A DNA stretch of 64,000 bases from Calliopum simillimum (GCA_951812925.1 OX638370.1:2628001-2692000), one strand, 5' to 3'; counted from the first letter of the stretch, positions 1 through 11,900 are shown. The notes: generated from the sequence alone by a model not told the origin. Program-made: numbers and translations.

Positions 1-170
1 TATTTCACCAACACGGGCAGTGGGTAATATGGACCACCAAAGAAAAAGGCCTCAAAAACAAATGTATTTATCATCTTTTACAGATGGGGAATCTAATTGC
101 AGTTTATATAACGAGTCTGATGGTCATTAAATGTAATTCGTTAACTACAAAGGAAACAAATTATAAAAAA

Positions 171-305
171 TGCATATAATGTAATGCCCTTTACTCAGAA
201 GATCGACGTGGCGAATTTTGGGTTGAATGTGTAATCTGACGTTCTTGGAGTCATGAAAAATGTGCCGAATTTGGAAGTGACATTTTTATATGCAACTTCT
301 GCACT
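171..305 (+). pseudogene. Relic of a PHD-like C-terminal finger of a DDE transposase
   Basis: Read in the frame starting at 171, the DNA spells a broken Cys4-His-Cys3 pattern: C-x2-C, then a stretch containing EFWVEC, a W-S-H-E-K-C core and a final C-N-F-C. Two in-frame stops interrupt it, at 177 (TAA between the first two Cys) and at 237 (TGA exactly where the fourth Cys is expected). PHD-like fingers of this kind close the transposases of some pogo/jerky-like DDE elements and some domesticated genes; that link is from family knowledge. The rest of the transposase would lie left of the window. No intact gene is present. Confidence 0.4.
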
Positions 306-589
306 AAATGGACTATATGGTCCATATTACACTACACTTTTTTTATCTTCATTTTGAGTATTTTCAGTTTTTTAATTTTTTTTCTTTATCCTAATGAGAT
401 ATTTCAGATTAAAGGTAAATTGTTTCCTTTACTAAATGACATAAAATTAATTGTTTTGTCTTTGTATTTTGGGTTTTATTTAAAAAAGAAAGATGGGTGG
501 TCCATATTTCCCTCCCTTACCCTACTATTAAATCAGTAGGACCATGAAGCAATTCTGATAATGGTGCATTTTATTATCTATATATTAAT

Positions 590-1320
590 AGGCAAGACAA
601 AAACTTGTCCATCTTTTTTACTACATATGTTAGAAATGCACTTCAACTTTCAATTATACCCCACTAGAAAAGTTTTTGTGTGTAGATGTGCACAAAGCTA
701 AAATTATTTTAATATTTTGTATTTAAGCCAGGTGAAGTTAAATACAAATTTTTAAATTTTCACAATAACAAAATACACGGTCACATAAGCCTGATAAAAT
801 AAAGACGAAAAACCAAAGCACTGACACATGTTTTGTTTTGCTTTGCTTTCGGGATGACAAATGTGCTTTTCTTTTTTGTACCAAATAGCAAAAAAAGTAC
901 TAAAAGTTCCCAAAAAGTACCAAAACTTCAGCAGAATAGTATAGTTTTATGAAATGAAAAACATATATTTTGTAAAAGTGTAAATTTGTCCTATCTTTTT
1001 TACTTTGTTATATACACCGTTAGAAAGGTATTTGTGTGTATATGTGCACAAAGTTAAAATTTTTTTAAATATTTATCAAATGCAAATTTTTCAATATTAG
1101 GAACGACAAAATACGCGGTCCACAGAGCTGAAAAGAGGATACATCTCAAAGAGAAAGATAAGAAGCTGTTTGACACTGACTTCATGTTTTTTGTTTTCTT
1201 TTCGTTTCAATAAATGAGGTTTTCTGTTTTGTACCAAATAGCAAAAAAAGTACTAAAACTGTGCAAAAAGTACCAAAAGTATTTAATATGTTTGGGGTCA
1301 AATTTTGACCATTGGGCGAT
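590..1320 (+). repeat. Tandem pair of a ~340-bp dispersed repeat
   Basis: Two imperfect copies lie head to tail (about 590-930 and 980-1320). Both contain in order a TGTGTRKATGTGCACAAAG block, an ACAAAATACRCGGTC block, an ACTGAC block and GTACCAAATAGCAAAAAAAG. A third copy is inverted at about 35,733-36,090. No coding potential is seen and I cannot assign the family. Confidence 0.6.
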
Positions 1321-1639
1321 TCTAGTTATAATAATAATGCGTCCTATAATTAAATCAATCGTATTTTTGGGAAAATTAATTCTGCATGTAGTGGTTATAA
1401 TAAAAGTATCACTAATATCAAATTAATAGTGCGCAAAGTGCTAATATGCGTTAAAAAGCACCTTGTGCAAAAACTACAAAATTAATTTTACATTAAATCT
1501 GTGCCAGTAACTTCAAGCCATTTATGGTATTTTTCCAAAACATTAATTTTCAAAAACTTGGCATGTAAAGAGCGACTTTTTCAAGTACTTGAAAAAAACT
1601 TTAAGCAGCAGTTTAGGAACGGAAATGTTTACTTAATGT

Positions 1640-2420
1640 GAATACGAATGCACGCGCCTACCATAGCAACATAAGAGCAACAACGCTCAATAAGAAACCA
1701 CTTAAAACAGCAACAACAACACAAATTACAATAACAACAAGAAAAAACAAACGAATATGCTGAAGGTCACACAAAAACCAGTGGGCCAATTGTGGTCGAT
1801 TGCACTTCAATGAAGAAAATTGAAGAGTTTCACTTTAAATGCGCCTACTTGGCGAAGAAGACGAATGAAAAAGAACAAGAAAAAGGAAGAAGAAGAACAT
1901 GAAAATCACTTACAACAACAACAACACATTATTTTTCCCTCATTTAAATGTTAGATTCTCAGGCCGTCACTCAACAGTTGTGACGATGAAAACCAAATTC
2001 AACCAAAAAGAAGTTGCACTACAGGTTACACTAAACAGTGGCAATTTTGCACAAGATACTCACAACAACAACAGCAACATTAAGTGCAACACAAACAAAA
2101 ATTAATAAACGGAAATCCAATGAACTTCATGGCACTGGGAAAAATCGTGCAATTACATGTAGCGCTGCTGCTGTTGCTGCTGTTACTTCTGATAATGCTG
2201 ATGATGATAATGATGTTGGCGTTGGTGGGCACCATACCCACTGTGGTGCTTTAGTTAGCAGCACTGAGCCGTTAAAAGTGTTTTCACTTTTGTTGTGCTC
2301 AAATATTTAGTTGATGATTTTAATTATTGTTGTTGTGTTGTAAATAATCGCAGTTAATACATATCACTAACAACTACGAAAACAACAATAACAAAAATAA
2401 CAATAACAACAAAAACAACA
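1640..2420. other. CAA/AACA-rich non-coding stretch
   Basis: Repeated CAACAACAA and AACAACAATAAC runs occur, with a short GCTGCTGCTGTTGCTGCTG run near 2163-2181. Such tracts are common in fly UTRs and regulatory DNA. Overlapping short open frames exist but show low-complexity translations and no recognisable motif, so I do not call a gene. The area could hold an upstream non-coding exon of the gene at 14,758. Confidence 0.3.
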
Positions 2421-2699
2421 CTTAATCCTAAATGCTATTAAACATGAACATCAGTTTAAATTTATTAAATGCACAGAATTTGTTTTAACAAAAAAGAAAA
2501 CATATCTATGTACATATATGGGGCATTCGTTGTGAAATAGACCATCACACTTTGTGCACAAGTTCAATTGATCAATCGAGGGGTGTGTCAAATATTCAAA
2601 ATGAAGATTAAAGAGTTTTACAGTAGGGTGAAATTTGGACAAAATTTTTTTTGAGGATATTTTAGTTAAAAAAAACAATTTGTGATTAATTTTTAAAGG

Positions 2700-3830
2700 T
2701 ATGCAAAGAGCTGTTCGAATCTGCTCGAGCGTTCCGCCATTGTTTCGAACCTAAAACAAGCAGATCGAGCAGCTCGTTTGTTCGAACGTTCGTAGCTTGC
2801 AACATGTTGGCCAACTGCTCCGCTCTTGTTGCATATTGTTGCAGCCAATACATTGGTTGCTTGTATCATACAAGCTGTGTACAGGTCCGGATTTAAGCTT
2901 ATTGTTGCCCTTGGTTCGATAAAATGCTCAAATAATTTTTGTGTAAATGTTGTTTCTGTTGAATATTTTAACTTAAAACTTAGAGAAACTTCTTAAAAAT
3001 CCCACATATATTTTTAGGGTTGTGACTAAATTCAAATTTTTAGTTTAAGAACGGTCAGATAATCTTATTAAAAATTATGAAAGAATTTCAGGGATGCCAC
3101 CTGGCTTTTTTGTAAAATTTGCTTAAACCATATAAATGAAAAAAAAAAAAAATTAAATTTAAGTCTTATAACGCTTAGATAAACTTTCTAAAGATACAAC
3201 ATATATTTTTAAGCTTGCCAACTGGCTATTTTCTGAAATTTTAGGAGATAGGAAACGCTCAGATAAACTTTATAAAAATTGTACAAAAAATTTCAAGGTT
3301 GCCGCTTGGTTTTTTGTGAGTTTTGCTTAAATCATAAGTTTCAATGAAAAGGGTATATAATAAAGAATAAGTACGATTTTAAAAAAGTTGGGAACCCTAC
3401 AAATATATGTTGGATTTTTAAAAACTTTATCTAAACGTTTTAAGCCTAAAATTTCATTTTCTTTTTTTAAATATATAATTTTAGTAAAATTTCCAAAAAA
3501 AAAAAAAAACAGGTGGCAACCCTGAAAGTTTTTGTACAATGTTTAATATGTTTATATGAACATTTCCAAAACTAAAAATTTGAATTTAGTCACGAAAAGT
3601 ATGATTTTATCAAAATTTCAGAAAGTAACCAGGTGGCAACCCTTAAAATATATGTTAGATTTTTTAAAAGAACGCTTCTCAAAGTAATTTCGTTGCATTT
3701 CTTAATGAAAAGAAAAAATATTTCTCTTGGTACATACTGTCCGAATGCTCGATCTGCTCGATGTATAAATCAAATATAAAAATATCTGTTGAAATTGCTC
3801 GAACTGCGTTCGTTGCACAGCCTTATTAAT
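2700..3830. repeat. Foldback element with repeated GGTTGCCACCTGG-type units
   Basis: The arms are inverted: motifs such as CCACCTGG, the run around ACTAAATTCAAATTTTTAG (about 3025) and a GTTCGA/GCTCGA block on the left reappear reversed on the right (CCAGGTGGCAACCC at about 3630, TTTGAATTTAGTC at about 3580, GCTCGAACTGCGTTCG at about 3800). Inside each arm a roughly 100-bp unit containing the GCCACCTGG block repeats. Ends are approximate and no target duplication could be fixed. Confidence 0.55.
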
Positions 3831-3865
3831 TTTAGGTTCCAGTTATTATTTTTTTTTTATATAGA

Positions 3866-4052
3866 CGTACCTTGATTCATGACGAAAAATTTGATGCATT
3901 CCGAGCATTTTTGAGATCAAAGTAAAATAAAAGCCACATCAAGCCGAGATTTTTTTACAAATCAGTCTTGCACCACCTCTAAATGACTTCTAAAAAAAAC
4001 ATTTTGAAATCTCAGCTTACTTTTTTGACACCTTTTTTCAGATTTTTGGGCC
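3866..4052 (+). repeat. Dispersed repeat, copy 1 (partner at 43,457)
   Basis: This stretch matches 43,457-43,650 in order and orientation: a CCTTGAYTCA start, AAAAATTTGAT, ATTCCGAGC, AGCCGAGATTT, a CACCTC/GACCTCT block with AATGAC, CTCAGC, then TTGACACC and CAGATTTTTGG. The two copies have drifted considerably. No coding content is recognised. Confidence 0.55.
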
Positions 4053-6480
4053 AAATTGTGAAAATTCAAAAAATGTTTTTTTTGCATCAGTGTAATAACA
4101 AAGTGATATTATTTCTTATCACTCAACTCTGCTATCACAATATTCTGCCAAAGTTTCTTGTTTTACAGTTGAATCGCATCTACCACATTTTTCAAGTGCA
4201 ACACAAAGTTGAAGGCTACCAAAAGCAGTCAATCTTTTGTAACTTCTTTTCTCAATTGCTTTTTTGGCAAACAACTTTTCAACTCTTCTATGCAACAGAA
4301 TGGATGATAAATTTAATTTTTCCCTCATCTTCTACAGTGAAACGTTATTACACAAAAAGTTTGTAAACAAAGAGATTCAACATGAAAAAGTGCATCCATA
4401 CATGAAATTTTGTTGCACAAAATTAATGAAGTGTGAGAAAAACCAAACAAAAAGCAACTGCCACAGTTGAATGCAACGCTCAACGCTTGCAACGAATATT
4501 TTTGTTGTGGTAAAATTCACATACATTGTTTTTTTCTTTTCTTTTCTTTTCTTTTCTATTGTCGTTATTGTTGCTGTGTAATAAATTTAAATTATTTTTT
4601 TATAATTTTTGTATTAAAAACAAAAAAGAAAGTTTCTCGAAGTCAACATGCAAATTTTTGCAAAAAAAAAAAAAAATCTCATTAACTCGCCACACAATTT
4701 ATTTATTACTCCATAACATGTGAACCAATGTTACGTTTAATTAAATTTCTTTATCGATTGTTGAACTTGAAAATTAAACATTTGAAATTAATTAGCATGA
4801 CGTTTTTAATTAAATTACACGTTCGTGCTTCAACATGACGTATGAGTGATTAAGAATTTTTGTTTTTAAAACTGCATTCAAATCACTCATACGACGTGCT
4901 GTGTAACGCTTGACTTACTACAATTACACTATGAAAACTTTTCACTTTTCAAGAGTATACAAGTTAATACTAGGAGTGTGTGATAAATTCTTGGCCTCGA
5001 ACAGAGTTAGCCCTTAGAGACACTATTCAAAAAATGCTCTCTGAGTCATAATAATCAAAAATTATAAAATCAAAAAATTTATTAAAATCAATACTCGTGC
5101 TATGACATACCTATTGTATGCAATATCGAATTTGAATGAACCAGTAATATGTGTTATAAATTATAGCCAATTTTATTGCTTTATATGTTCCATAATTGGT
5201 TTATTTCTCAATGAACGCTTCATGTCAAAATATGCAAATTAGCAGTTCATACTAAAAATGATGATTAGAGTATTCATAAAACAAGCATGAAATGACACTT
5301 TTAATTTATGTTAATCTCATGACTTCTAATAATTTCTGAAACAAAATTTCGTTCTCTTTGGTTTGGTTTGGTTTGAATTTGACATAAAAATGCGAACAAT
5401 TTCCTTACAAGTAAGGTTTAAACATGTCTTTATATTGTGCTTAGACATTTAAGTTGACTTGCTTATATAAAGTAATGCAAAAAATTCTTAATTAATTCAA
5501 AACTTAGCTAAAGACTTAAAGTATGTATTTTACATGAACAAGTTGCAGCTGCATATTTTTAAATATTTAAGGTAGCAAGTAGGTACTATAAAAAAAAATA
5601 TTTATTAGAGTCTTAAAGACACTTTTATAGTGTGGTTATGCGTAAAAATTGCTCTTTAATAATAGGATTGCACAGTTGTTGAATCGAAAGCTTTATAAAG
5701 GGTGCATAAAATTGTTAAGCTGTTTCTTAATAATTACACCATTTAGTACTTTTAAACTTTTACATAGATGATCTTTCGAATCGAATAATCTTTAGTTTTT
5801 TTTTTTACAAAGTTATTAGCGTTTGGCCAAAAATTTCTCAAGATGCAAACAAAAAATTTTTTCCAAAATCTTTACTACTTAGTTGCAACAAAAAATAATT
5901 TTTCTTGAAAGCCTTTTTTTCGTTTTTACGTTTAAGTTCTTAGGTGGCTCATTTGAGAAATATTTGGCCAATTACAAATGACATTATGACAAGGCACTAA
6001 ACACTTAATTTCAAAAATGTACTGATGCAGTTTTATACAGAAATATTTAACAAAAAAGGTGCCGTACCGTTAATACTTTTTCTAAAAAGTCATATTTTTA
6101 CTTTGAAAAATTGAGCCAAATTCCCTTAAAGGTTGTACATAAGATGGGTCGAAATTTAGATTCATCTCGAATCCGACTCAAAAGTTAAAGGGACTCTTAG
6201 AAACGATATCTGCATAATTTTTTTTTTTTCCATTCTGAGAAAAACCAACGGAGCACTTTTGATTCTACTGAAGACCTATTTTGGCTAAAAAAACATGTTT
6301 TTTGGTAATAATTTTTTTTTCATTAGAAAGTGGATTTCAAAAAGTGCTTTAAAAATAAAGATTATGTTACTACAAACATTTTGGCGTTTAAAATTTTTTT
6401 TTTTTTTATTTCTGGGGTATAGATAATATTTGGTTCCAAAAATCGATTTTTTTACGTTTTTCAATAACGAGTTCGGAAAA
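4053..6480. other. AT-rich DNA without a supported gene
   Basis: I see only simple AT-rich sequence, homopolymer T runs and short open frames whose translations are low-complexity. There is no convincing exon, RNA gene or complete mobile element. The 6060-6480 part resembles the sequence flanking the palindrome that follows. Confidence 0.4.
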
Positions 6481-6492
6481 ACGATTTTTTAC

Positions 6493-6725
6493 TCAGAAGC
6501 AAGGCATCTAACGAAAAAAGAGTATATGGAAAAAAATGCTTAGAATTGTCAAAAAAGTACATGTGAATTTGTTCAGAATTTTTTGAGATATTTTATAATT
6601 TTTCAAAACTTGGTCAAAAATATAAAAAAAAAAATTCAAAACTTATGAAAAAATTCACACCAGTTCTTTGAAGGATTCTAAGCACATTACGTCATATGAA
6701 ATTTTTTCGTAGATGCCTTTGCTTT
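6493..6725. repeat. Imperfect inverted repeat
   Basis: The left arm (GCAAGGCATCTA, then AAGAGTATATGG, then TGCTTAGAATT, then CATGTGAATT) is mirrored on the right (AATTCACACC, GGATTCTAAGCA, CATATGAAATTTTTTCG, TAGATGCCTTTGCTT). Related half-sites occur at 8740-8810, 39,250-39,320 and 42,170-42,220, so this is a dispersed family. Confidence 0.5.
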
Positions 6726-6795
6726 AAGTAAACCTAGCATTTTGCTGACAAACGTGAGCTTAACAATTATGTATGTATGTATTCTCCTTTAACTC

Positions 6796-7379
6796 CTAGG
6801 AGGAGCATAGGGCCAATATGAAATCTCTCCATTTGTCACGATCCCTTGCGATGACTTTGATCTCTCGCCACGATTTTCCCGATTCTTGGATTTCCTTTTC
6901 CAACGACCTTTTCCAGTTGGTTTTGGGTCTACCACGTCCTCTACTGCCTTGTGGATTCCACTCAAGGGCCTGGCGACAAACTTCGCTGTGTGATTTCCGG
7001 AGAGTGTGACCAATCCATCCCCATTTGCGCAGCTTGATCTCGTTTGCTATAGCCTTCTGTTTGCATTTTTGATGTAGCTCGGCATTTGATATAGTGCGAG
7101 GCCACCAAACCTTTAGTATACGCCTTAAGCATTTGTTGACGAATACTTGCAGCTTGCTTGTTAGTTGTTCAGTAACAAGCCATGTTTCGCACCCATATAA
7201 CAAAACCGATTTCACATTCGAATCAAAAATGCGTACTCTTGTTTTGGTGGATATAACGGATGAAGACCATATTTTGTTCAGTTGAGCAAACGCGCCTTTT
7301 GCTTTTGCTATTCTTGAGTTGATATCCTCTTTTGCTCCACCATCCATGGAGATTATGCTGCCTAAATACGTGAAGCTTT
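6796..7379 (-). pseudogene. C-terminal RT/post-RT domain of an RTE-like polyprotein (distal piece)
   Basis: The minus-strand frame runs from the insertion boundary to a natural stop. It contains motifs typical of the tail of endonuclease-reverse transcriptases of RTE-like LINEs: a YLG-like start, MDGGAKEDINSRI, LLYGCETW, a Cys/His-containing KCLRRIL...W region, GWIGHTLR and RGRGRPKTNW. Only the end of the palm/thumb and the tail survive; the catalytic FADD-type motif and the endonuclease are absent. It has no promoter or start of its own, so it is a dead fragment. Confidence 0.75.
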
Positions 7380-7384
7380 CGACG

Positions 7385-8576
7385 CACTATGGTTTTTTTT
7401 GGACTAAAAAGTGCCAAAAAAAATAATTCACTACAAGGACCCTTTTTTTTTTAAAAAATCAAATGCAAAATTAAAGGCTATACATTGAGCTATCTGAAAA
7501 GATGCCCGCTTTTTCTAGCATTTGATCCACAAATTTGGAACAGAGGTCGAAATCTCATAAATTTTGAAAAAAACGGTTTTTCAGTTTAAAAATGTTAGTC
7601 GCATTAAACGCAGGAGTGATATATGAATAAATTTATGTGCATTCAATCAAATCAATTAAGATGAAATCAACTCAAAGTGAAAATGGGCGGTGCCACGCCC
7701 CATAAACAAATTCGTCATATTCGTCATATCTCCGAAACTATTGGACGCAGATAGATAAGATTCGGTATGTTTGTAACAGGCACGTAAAGAAATAATATCC
7801 ACTAAAAAAGTGGGCGGTGCCACGCCCTACAAATATAAAACTTATCATATCTCCGAAACTATTTGAGCTACAGCAATGAATTTCGGTATATATATAAAGA
7901 GTAGTGAGTCAAATAACATTTGCTGAAAAAAAGGGCGGTACCACGCCCAACAATGAACATATCCTTATTAATTGAAACTCTGTTCTACAGGAAACAAGGT
8001 CATTCATGTAGCTGTGCCTGTGGGCGTAGCTCCACATATTTTTTCAGCAGACATTATTTGTCTTGATGATTTTTGTATATAAACCGAATTTCATCCACAT
8101 GGGTCAAATAGTTTCGAAGATATGGTGTGTTTTATATTTTTGGGGCGTGGCACCGCCCACTTTTCTAATAAATATTATTTCTCTCTGTGCCTATTACAAA
8201 CATACCGAGTCTTATCTATCTGCGTCTAATAGTTTCGGAGATATCAGGAATTTGTTTTTGGGACGTGGCACCGCCCATTTTTATAATGAATTAATTTTTT
8301 CTTGCTTGATTTCATTGAATGCATATAAATTTATTCATATATCACTCCTGCGTTTAATGCGACTAACATTTTTAAACAGAAAAACCGTTTTTTTCAAAAT
8401 TTATGAGATTTCGACATCTGTCCCTAATTTGTGGATCAAATGCTAGAAAAAGCGGTCATCTTTTCAGATAGCTCAATGTATAACCTTTAATTTTGCATTT
8501 GATTTTTTTTAAAAAAAAGGGTCCTTGTAGTGAATTATTTTTTTTGGCACTTTTTAGTCCAAAAAAAACCATAGTG
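7385..8576. mobile_element. Transib-like non-autonomous palindromic DNA transposon
   Basis: The ends are perfect inverted repeats beginning CACTATGG, flanked by a 5-bp GC-rich duplication CGACG (7380-7384 and 8577-8581). CACWATG-type ends and 5-bp GC-rich duplications are the published hallmarks of Transib transposons, relatives of RAG1 and its RSS heptamer. The whole 1,192 bp is one imperfect palindrome centred near 7985: terminal arms of about 280 bp, then three inverted pairs of a roughly 120-bp unit carrying GGGCGGTGCCACGCCC and a TATCTCCGAAACTA block. It has no transposase gene, so it would need one supplied in trans. It disrupts the RTE-like fragment. Confidence 0.75.
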
Positions 8577-8581
8577 CGACG

Positions 8582-8680
8582 TTTTCGATGTCATCACTGC
8601 CAACTTTAAACGTGATGTCATTGCTTGCGTTTAGCTTCATGCTTTTAGTCTTGGATACGTTGATTTTTAGGCCGGCCTTT
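8582..8680 (-). pseudogene. Proximal piece of the same RT fragment
   Basis: Minus-strand codons give a KAGLKINVSKTKSM block followed by NASND and a short acidic end; this is the conserved segment just after the RT catalytic core. Its reading frame rejoins the distal piece at 7379 once the insertion and one copy of CGACG are discounted, which shows that the two pieces were once continuous. Confidence 0.75.
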
Positions 8681-8696
8681 TGTGAGCTTAACAATT

Positions 8697-11364
8697 GAGA
8701 ACTCAATTTCATAAATTTTTTTAATAAATAAAAAAAAATCCAAAAACTCTGAAACAATTCACATGTATTCTTTGGATTTTTCGCCTTATACACTTTTTTA
8801 GTTACCGGAATAAATTTCAAACTTTTTTGAAATAAATTTTGAATTTCATACCAAAACAGTTTAAAATCAATACCAAATGGAATCAGAAATAAACTATAAT
8901 TTTTTACATTGTAGCTATAACTCATTCTAAAATATTTATGATGCCATACCACTGTGTGGCATAAGACCTCCACAGAAACCTTTTCATCAAGCATTTCTTG
9001 TTCGATTTTTTTTTTTATTTTCAAAAACACACAGTAAGGGTTTGCGGAGAAGTGGCTTGAATTTCACATCGTCTCTATTAACAGTTAAGCCACTATGAAT
9101 TGATGGAAACATCCGAGCTTAAGAGCTTTTCTGGAAACCCACGAACATTGAAATTCATGATAGTTTATTTGTCATCTTTATTTCTTGATGAATAACAGTG
9201 CTTCGACTTCGAATATTGATTTCTTGACCCATGTTCATTCCAATTTGAGAAAATCTGAACATTTCATTTGAAACACCATTTAGCTTCCGTAAAATTTTTG
9301 GGAAATAAATCCAAATATTTTTCTGGCGTCTTTTCCAAAAATTATGGCTTTATTTCCAGAAGTTATGTGGCAATGTTTTCAAAACAAAATGGAAATAAGG
9401 CTTTATGTATTAGGAAAAATTTTTTCTGGTGTTATTTCCCATGGCATTATTTAAAAAAATTTTGGCATTATTTCCTAGTTAGTTTTTAGCTTTTTTTGCA
9501 AAAAAATGTTTTGATTTTTTCATTAGTAATCATTTCAATTAGCTTTCAAAATTGTCGATGTTAAACGAATTTTTATTTTTATTTTTTGCTATGGGGTTCG
9601 ATACTATACGTACCTAGTGCCCACCCTGTATAAGTATTTACAAGAACTTATTGTGCACAGCTTACTCGTAAATTGAATGTTTTCAATATCTAATTATTAT
9701 AATCAGAGACACGACGATTTGTTTAAAAATGTCGTCGTCGTGAATATTGAACCAGTTTACCATAAATTCATACCATAACCACTGAGCGCATTCTACTGCT
9801 TGCAGCATTTAAAATTCATGCAACAGAAGCTGCCGTACTTGCTGCTAACGAGGCTGCGGCTGCTGTTGCATAAAATCAACATCATTTATTGGTAGTTAGT
9901 TCAGTTTGCCAAGTTTAACAACGCCGCTGCTGGTGATAGATTTTGCAAGGTTCTTGCAATAATTTATGAGTTTAATTGAAGTCATTGAAAGTTGATTTAA
10001 CATTTTAAGTAATTTATTACTATACATGGCAACATCAGCTGCCACATATTTTACCAATTGATGTCAACTAAAAACTAAAACTAATTAAAAAAAAAAAAAA
10101 AAAATCAAATAATGCTATTAAAGTCAAAAAACATAAAATCCGTGAAATTGATTTTAAACCAAAAGAAGCTGCTGCTACGTAAACTTCCGCATCTTTAGCA
10201 ACGCATCTCCTGCTGTTACCACATAAACTGCTTCAGCTTGCAACGTAAGCGGCCTGCACGTATTTCTCACTCACTCATAATCTCATAGTCATTGCGCAAA
10301 ATCTTTCCACTGTCTACTGTGGAAGCTTGACACAGCGTCGTGTACGTATTGCTTTGCCTTGACCATAGATAGTCGCTCTGCGAATATGTTAAACTCGTTT
10401 TGAATTTTTGTGTTTTTTTTTTATATGTATAAATTGTTTTAATTTATAAGTATTTTTTTTTTACTTATTTTTTTGGCTTTAATAGCATAGTAAGTTTTTA
10501 TTTCTGTTGCATCGAAAATGCAGTCAGGATATGTAACTTCTCTGCTTTAGCTGCACTTCCGACAATAACTGCCAGTTGAAGTTGATTTTCAAGCTGTTCA
10601 AATTGAACTTGATATCAAATTTTCACTTAAATACCTGAAAGGAATGGTTGAGCTTCTTGTGAAAGTTATATATGTAGAAACTTATACTGACGTTTCGAAA
10701 ACAGAATCTGGAACGGGATTATGCAGCGTGTTCCAAGTTAAAGTTTACGTAGTTGAAAGAAATCCCCCAAATTAACATAAGGTATCTGTATCAAGCAGTA
10801 ATAATTGCCTTTCGATTTAATAGATCTAAGTGAAGTAAGAAGGCACAGAATTACATACATCCAATATTATATCTAGCATTCAAATATGGGAGGGGAGCTG
10901 CAGACGTATTGCCAAAGGATTACTGAAGAATGGACTTGAAAGAAATGTAGCATTTTTTTGGGAAATTAATTTTAAATTTTATTTATAACAACAAAATTGC
11001 GCAAAATATTGCAAATATAAATTAGCATACGAATGAATTTAAACAAAAAAAATCAAAATACTTTTACATGCAATTGAAAATTGCTTAAATCAATGGAATA
11101 CCGCGCCTTAAATGTTTGTTATTCAATCAAATTTTGTTTGCAAACCAACAGAAAAAAATTTTCGCTGTTGTTGTTGTAGGAGTTATGTACCCATGCATAT
11201 TTTTATATCTTTTTTTTTTTGTAAAAATCATTCATTGATTCATTGTACAAGCAGCACCAAAAATCACGCATCGCTCATTGAACAAAAAAAAAAAATTGTT
11301 TATTAAATTAATAATGTTTGCATTTTACTATTACACTCAACAAAAATAAAAAAAATAAAAAAAT
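8697..11364. other. Repeat-poor, gene-free stretch with a possible upstream exon region
   Basis: No supported coding exon is seen. Between about 9,780 and 10,400 the composition is less AT-rich, with GCTGCTGCTACG-like runs, and looks like fly 5' UTR or regulatory DNA. Because the gene at 14,758 starts just after a splice acceptor, an upstream non-coding exon must exist somewhere, and this is one candidate place. GGAAATAA-rich wording at 9,290-9,480 recurs at 60,660-60,930. Confidence 0.3.
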
Positions 11365-11870
11365 TACAGTGTTACCTTTGGCCTGACCAAACATTAAATA
11401 CACTGCAGTATTTTGAGATGCCACGACCTCTTGTCCGAATTCACATAGCTGTTGCTCAGATCTTGCATGTACTGTTCTAAGTGGCTGAATAAAATTTAGT
11501 TTGATTATTTCAAAAAACGTTTTTAGTATAGCACTTTGAAGCTTTTACTCTTATAGGAGGTGTCACGCCCTCTTGTCTGAATTCGCCTAGTATTTATGTA
11601 TATTTTGGTTTTATTGTCGTGAAAAATGCTGAATATATTTTTGTATGGGCGGTGGGCGTGTCCTTTAATCGATTTCGCTCATTTTCAATTCAACAAGTTA
11701 ACTTTGACGACGGAGGCAGTGTACCAAATTTCATTGAATTATCTTGCTTTCAAAAAATAATAAAATGATTTCAAGGGAAACACAAACAGATAGACGGAAA
11801 TAGCTATATTTACTCAGGAGATAACGCTGATCAAAAATACATATACTTTTCCATACCTACCTACAGTGTT
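11365..11870 (+). repeat. Dispersed repeat family A, copy 1 (shortened)
   Basis: It starts with a TTTGGCCTGACCAAA near-palindrome and runs through CGCCCTCTTGTC-type units, GTATGGGCGGTGGGCGTGTCC, the TTTGACGACGGAGGCAGTG block, ACCAAATTTCATTGAA and CTCAGGAGATAACGCTGATC. The same order is found at 38,174-38,988 (minus) and 45,025-45,932 (plus). It has no coding content and the class is not determined. Confidence 0.65.
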
Positions 11871-11900
11871 GTGCTGTGTTGTTAAGAAAGCGGATGAGAC

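Larger units (their letters stand above)
6769..8681 (-). mobile_element. 5'-truncated RTE-like non-LTR retrotransposon with 15-bp TSD
   Basis: The sequence GTGAGCTTAACAATT occurs at 6754-6768 and again at 8682-8696, directly flanking the element. This is the target duplication expected of target-primed reverse transcription. The element lies on the minus strand: its 3' end is at 6769 with a short ATAC/ACAT repeat tail, and it is cut off at its 5' end at 8681. It encodes the C-terminal part of a reverse-transcriptase polyprotein in two pieces, split by a 1,192-bp insertion with its own 5-bp duplication. Without the insertion it is about 716 bp. A 46-bp scrap of the same 3' end lies at 17,389-17,434. 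RTE is assigned from the protein type and tail; another LINE clade is possible. Confidence 0.8.

Noticed and set aside
2038..2310. 90-codon frame with Thr/Ala/Asp runs
   Set aside because: Produced by ACA/GCT/GAT simple repeats; no motif or splice context.
3983..4366. 127-codon frame in AT-rich DNA
   Set aside because: Low-complexity translation with no family signal, partly in a dispersed repeat.
8063..8446. 127-codon frame within the palindromic element
   Set aside because: It covers inverted non-coding units and shows no transposase motif.
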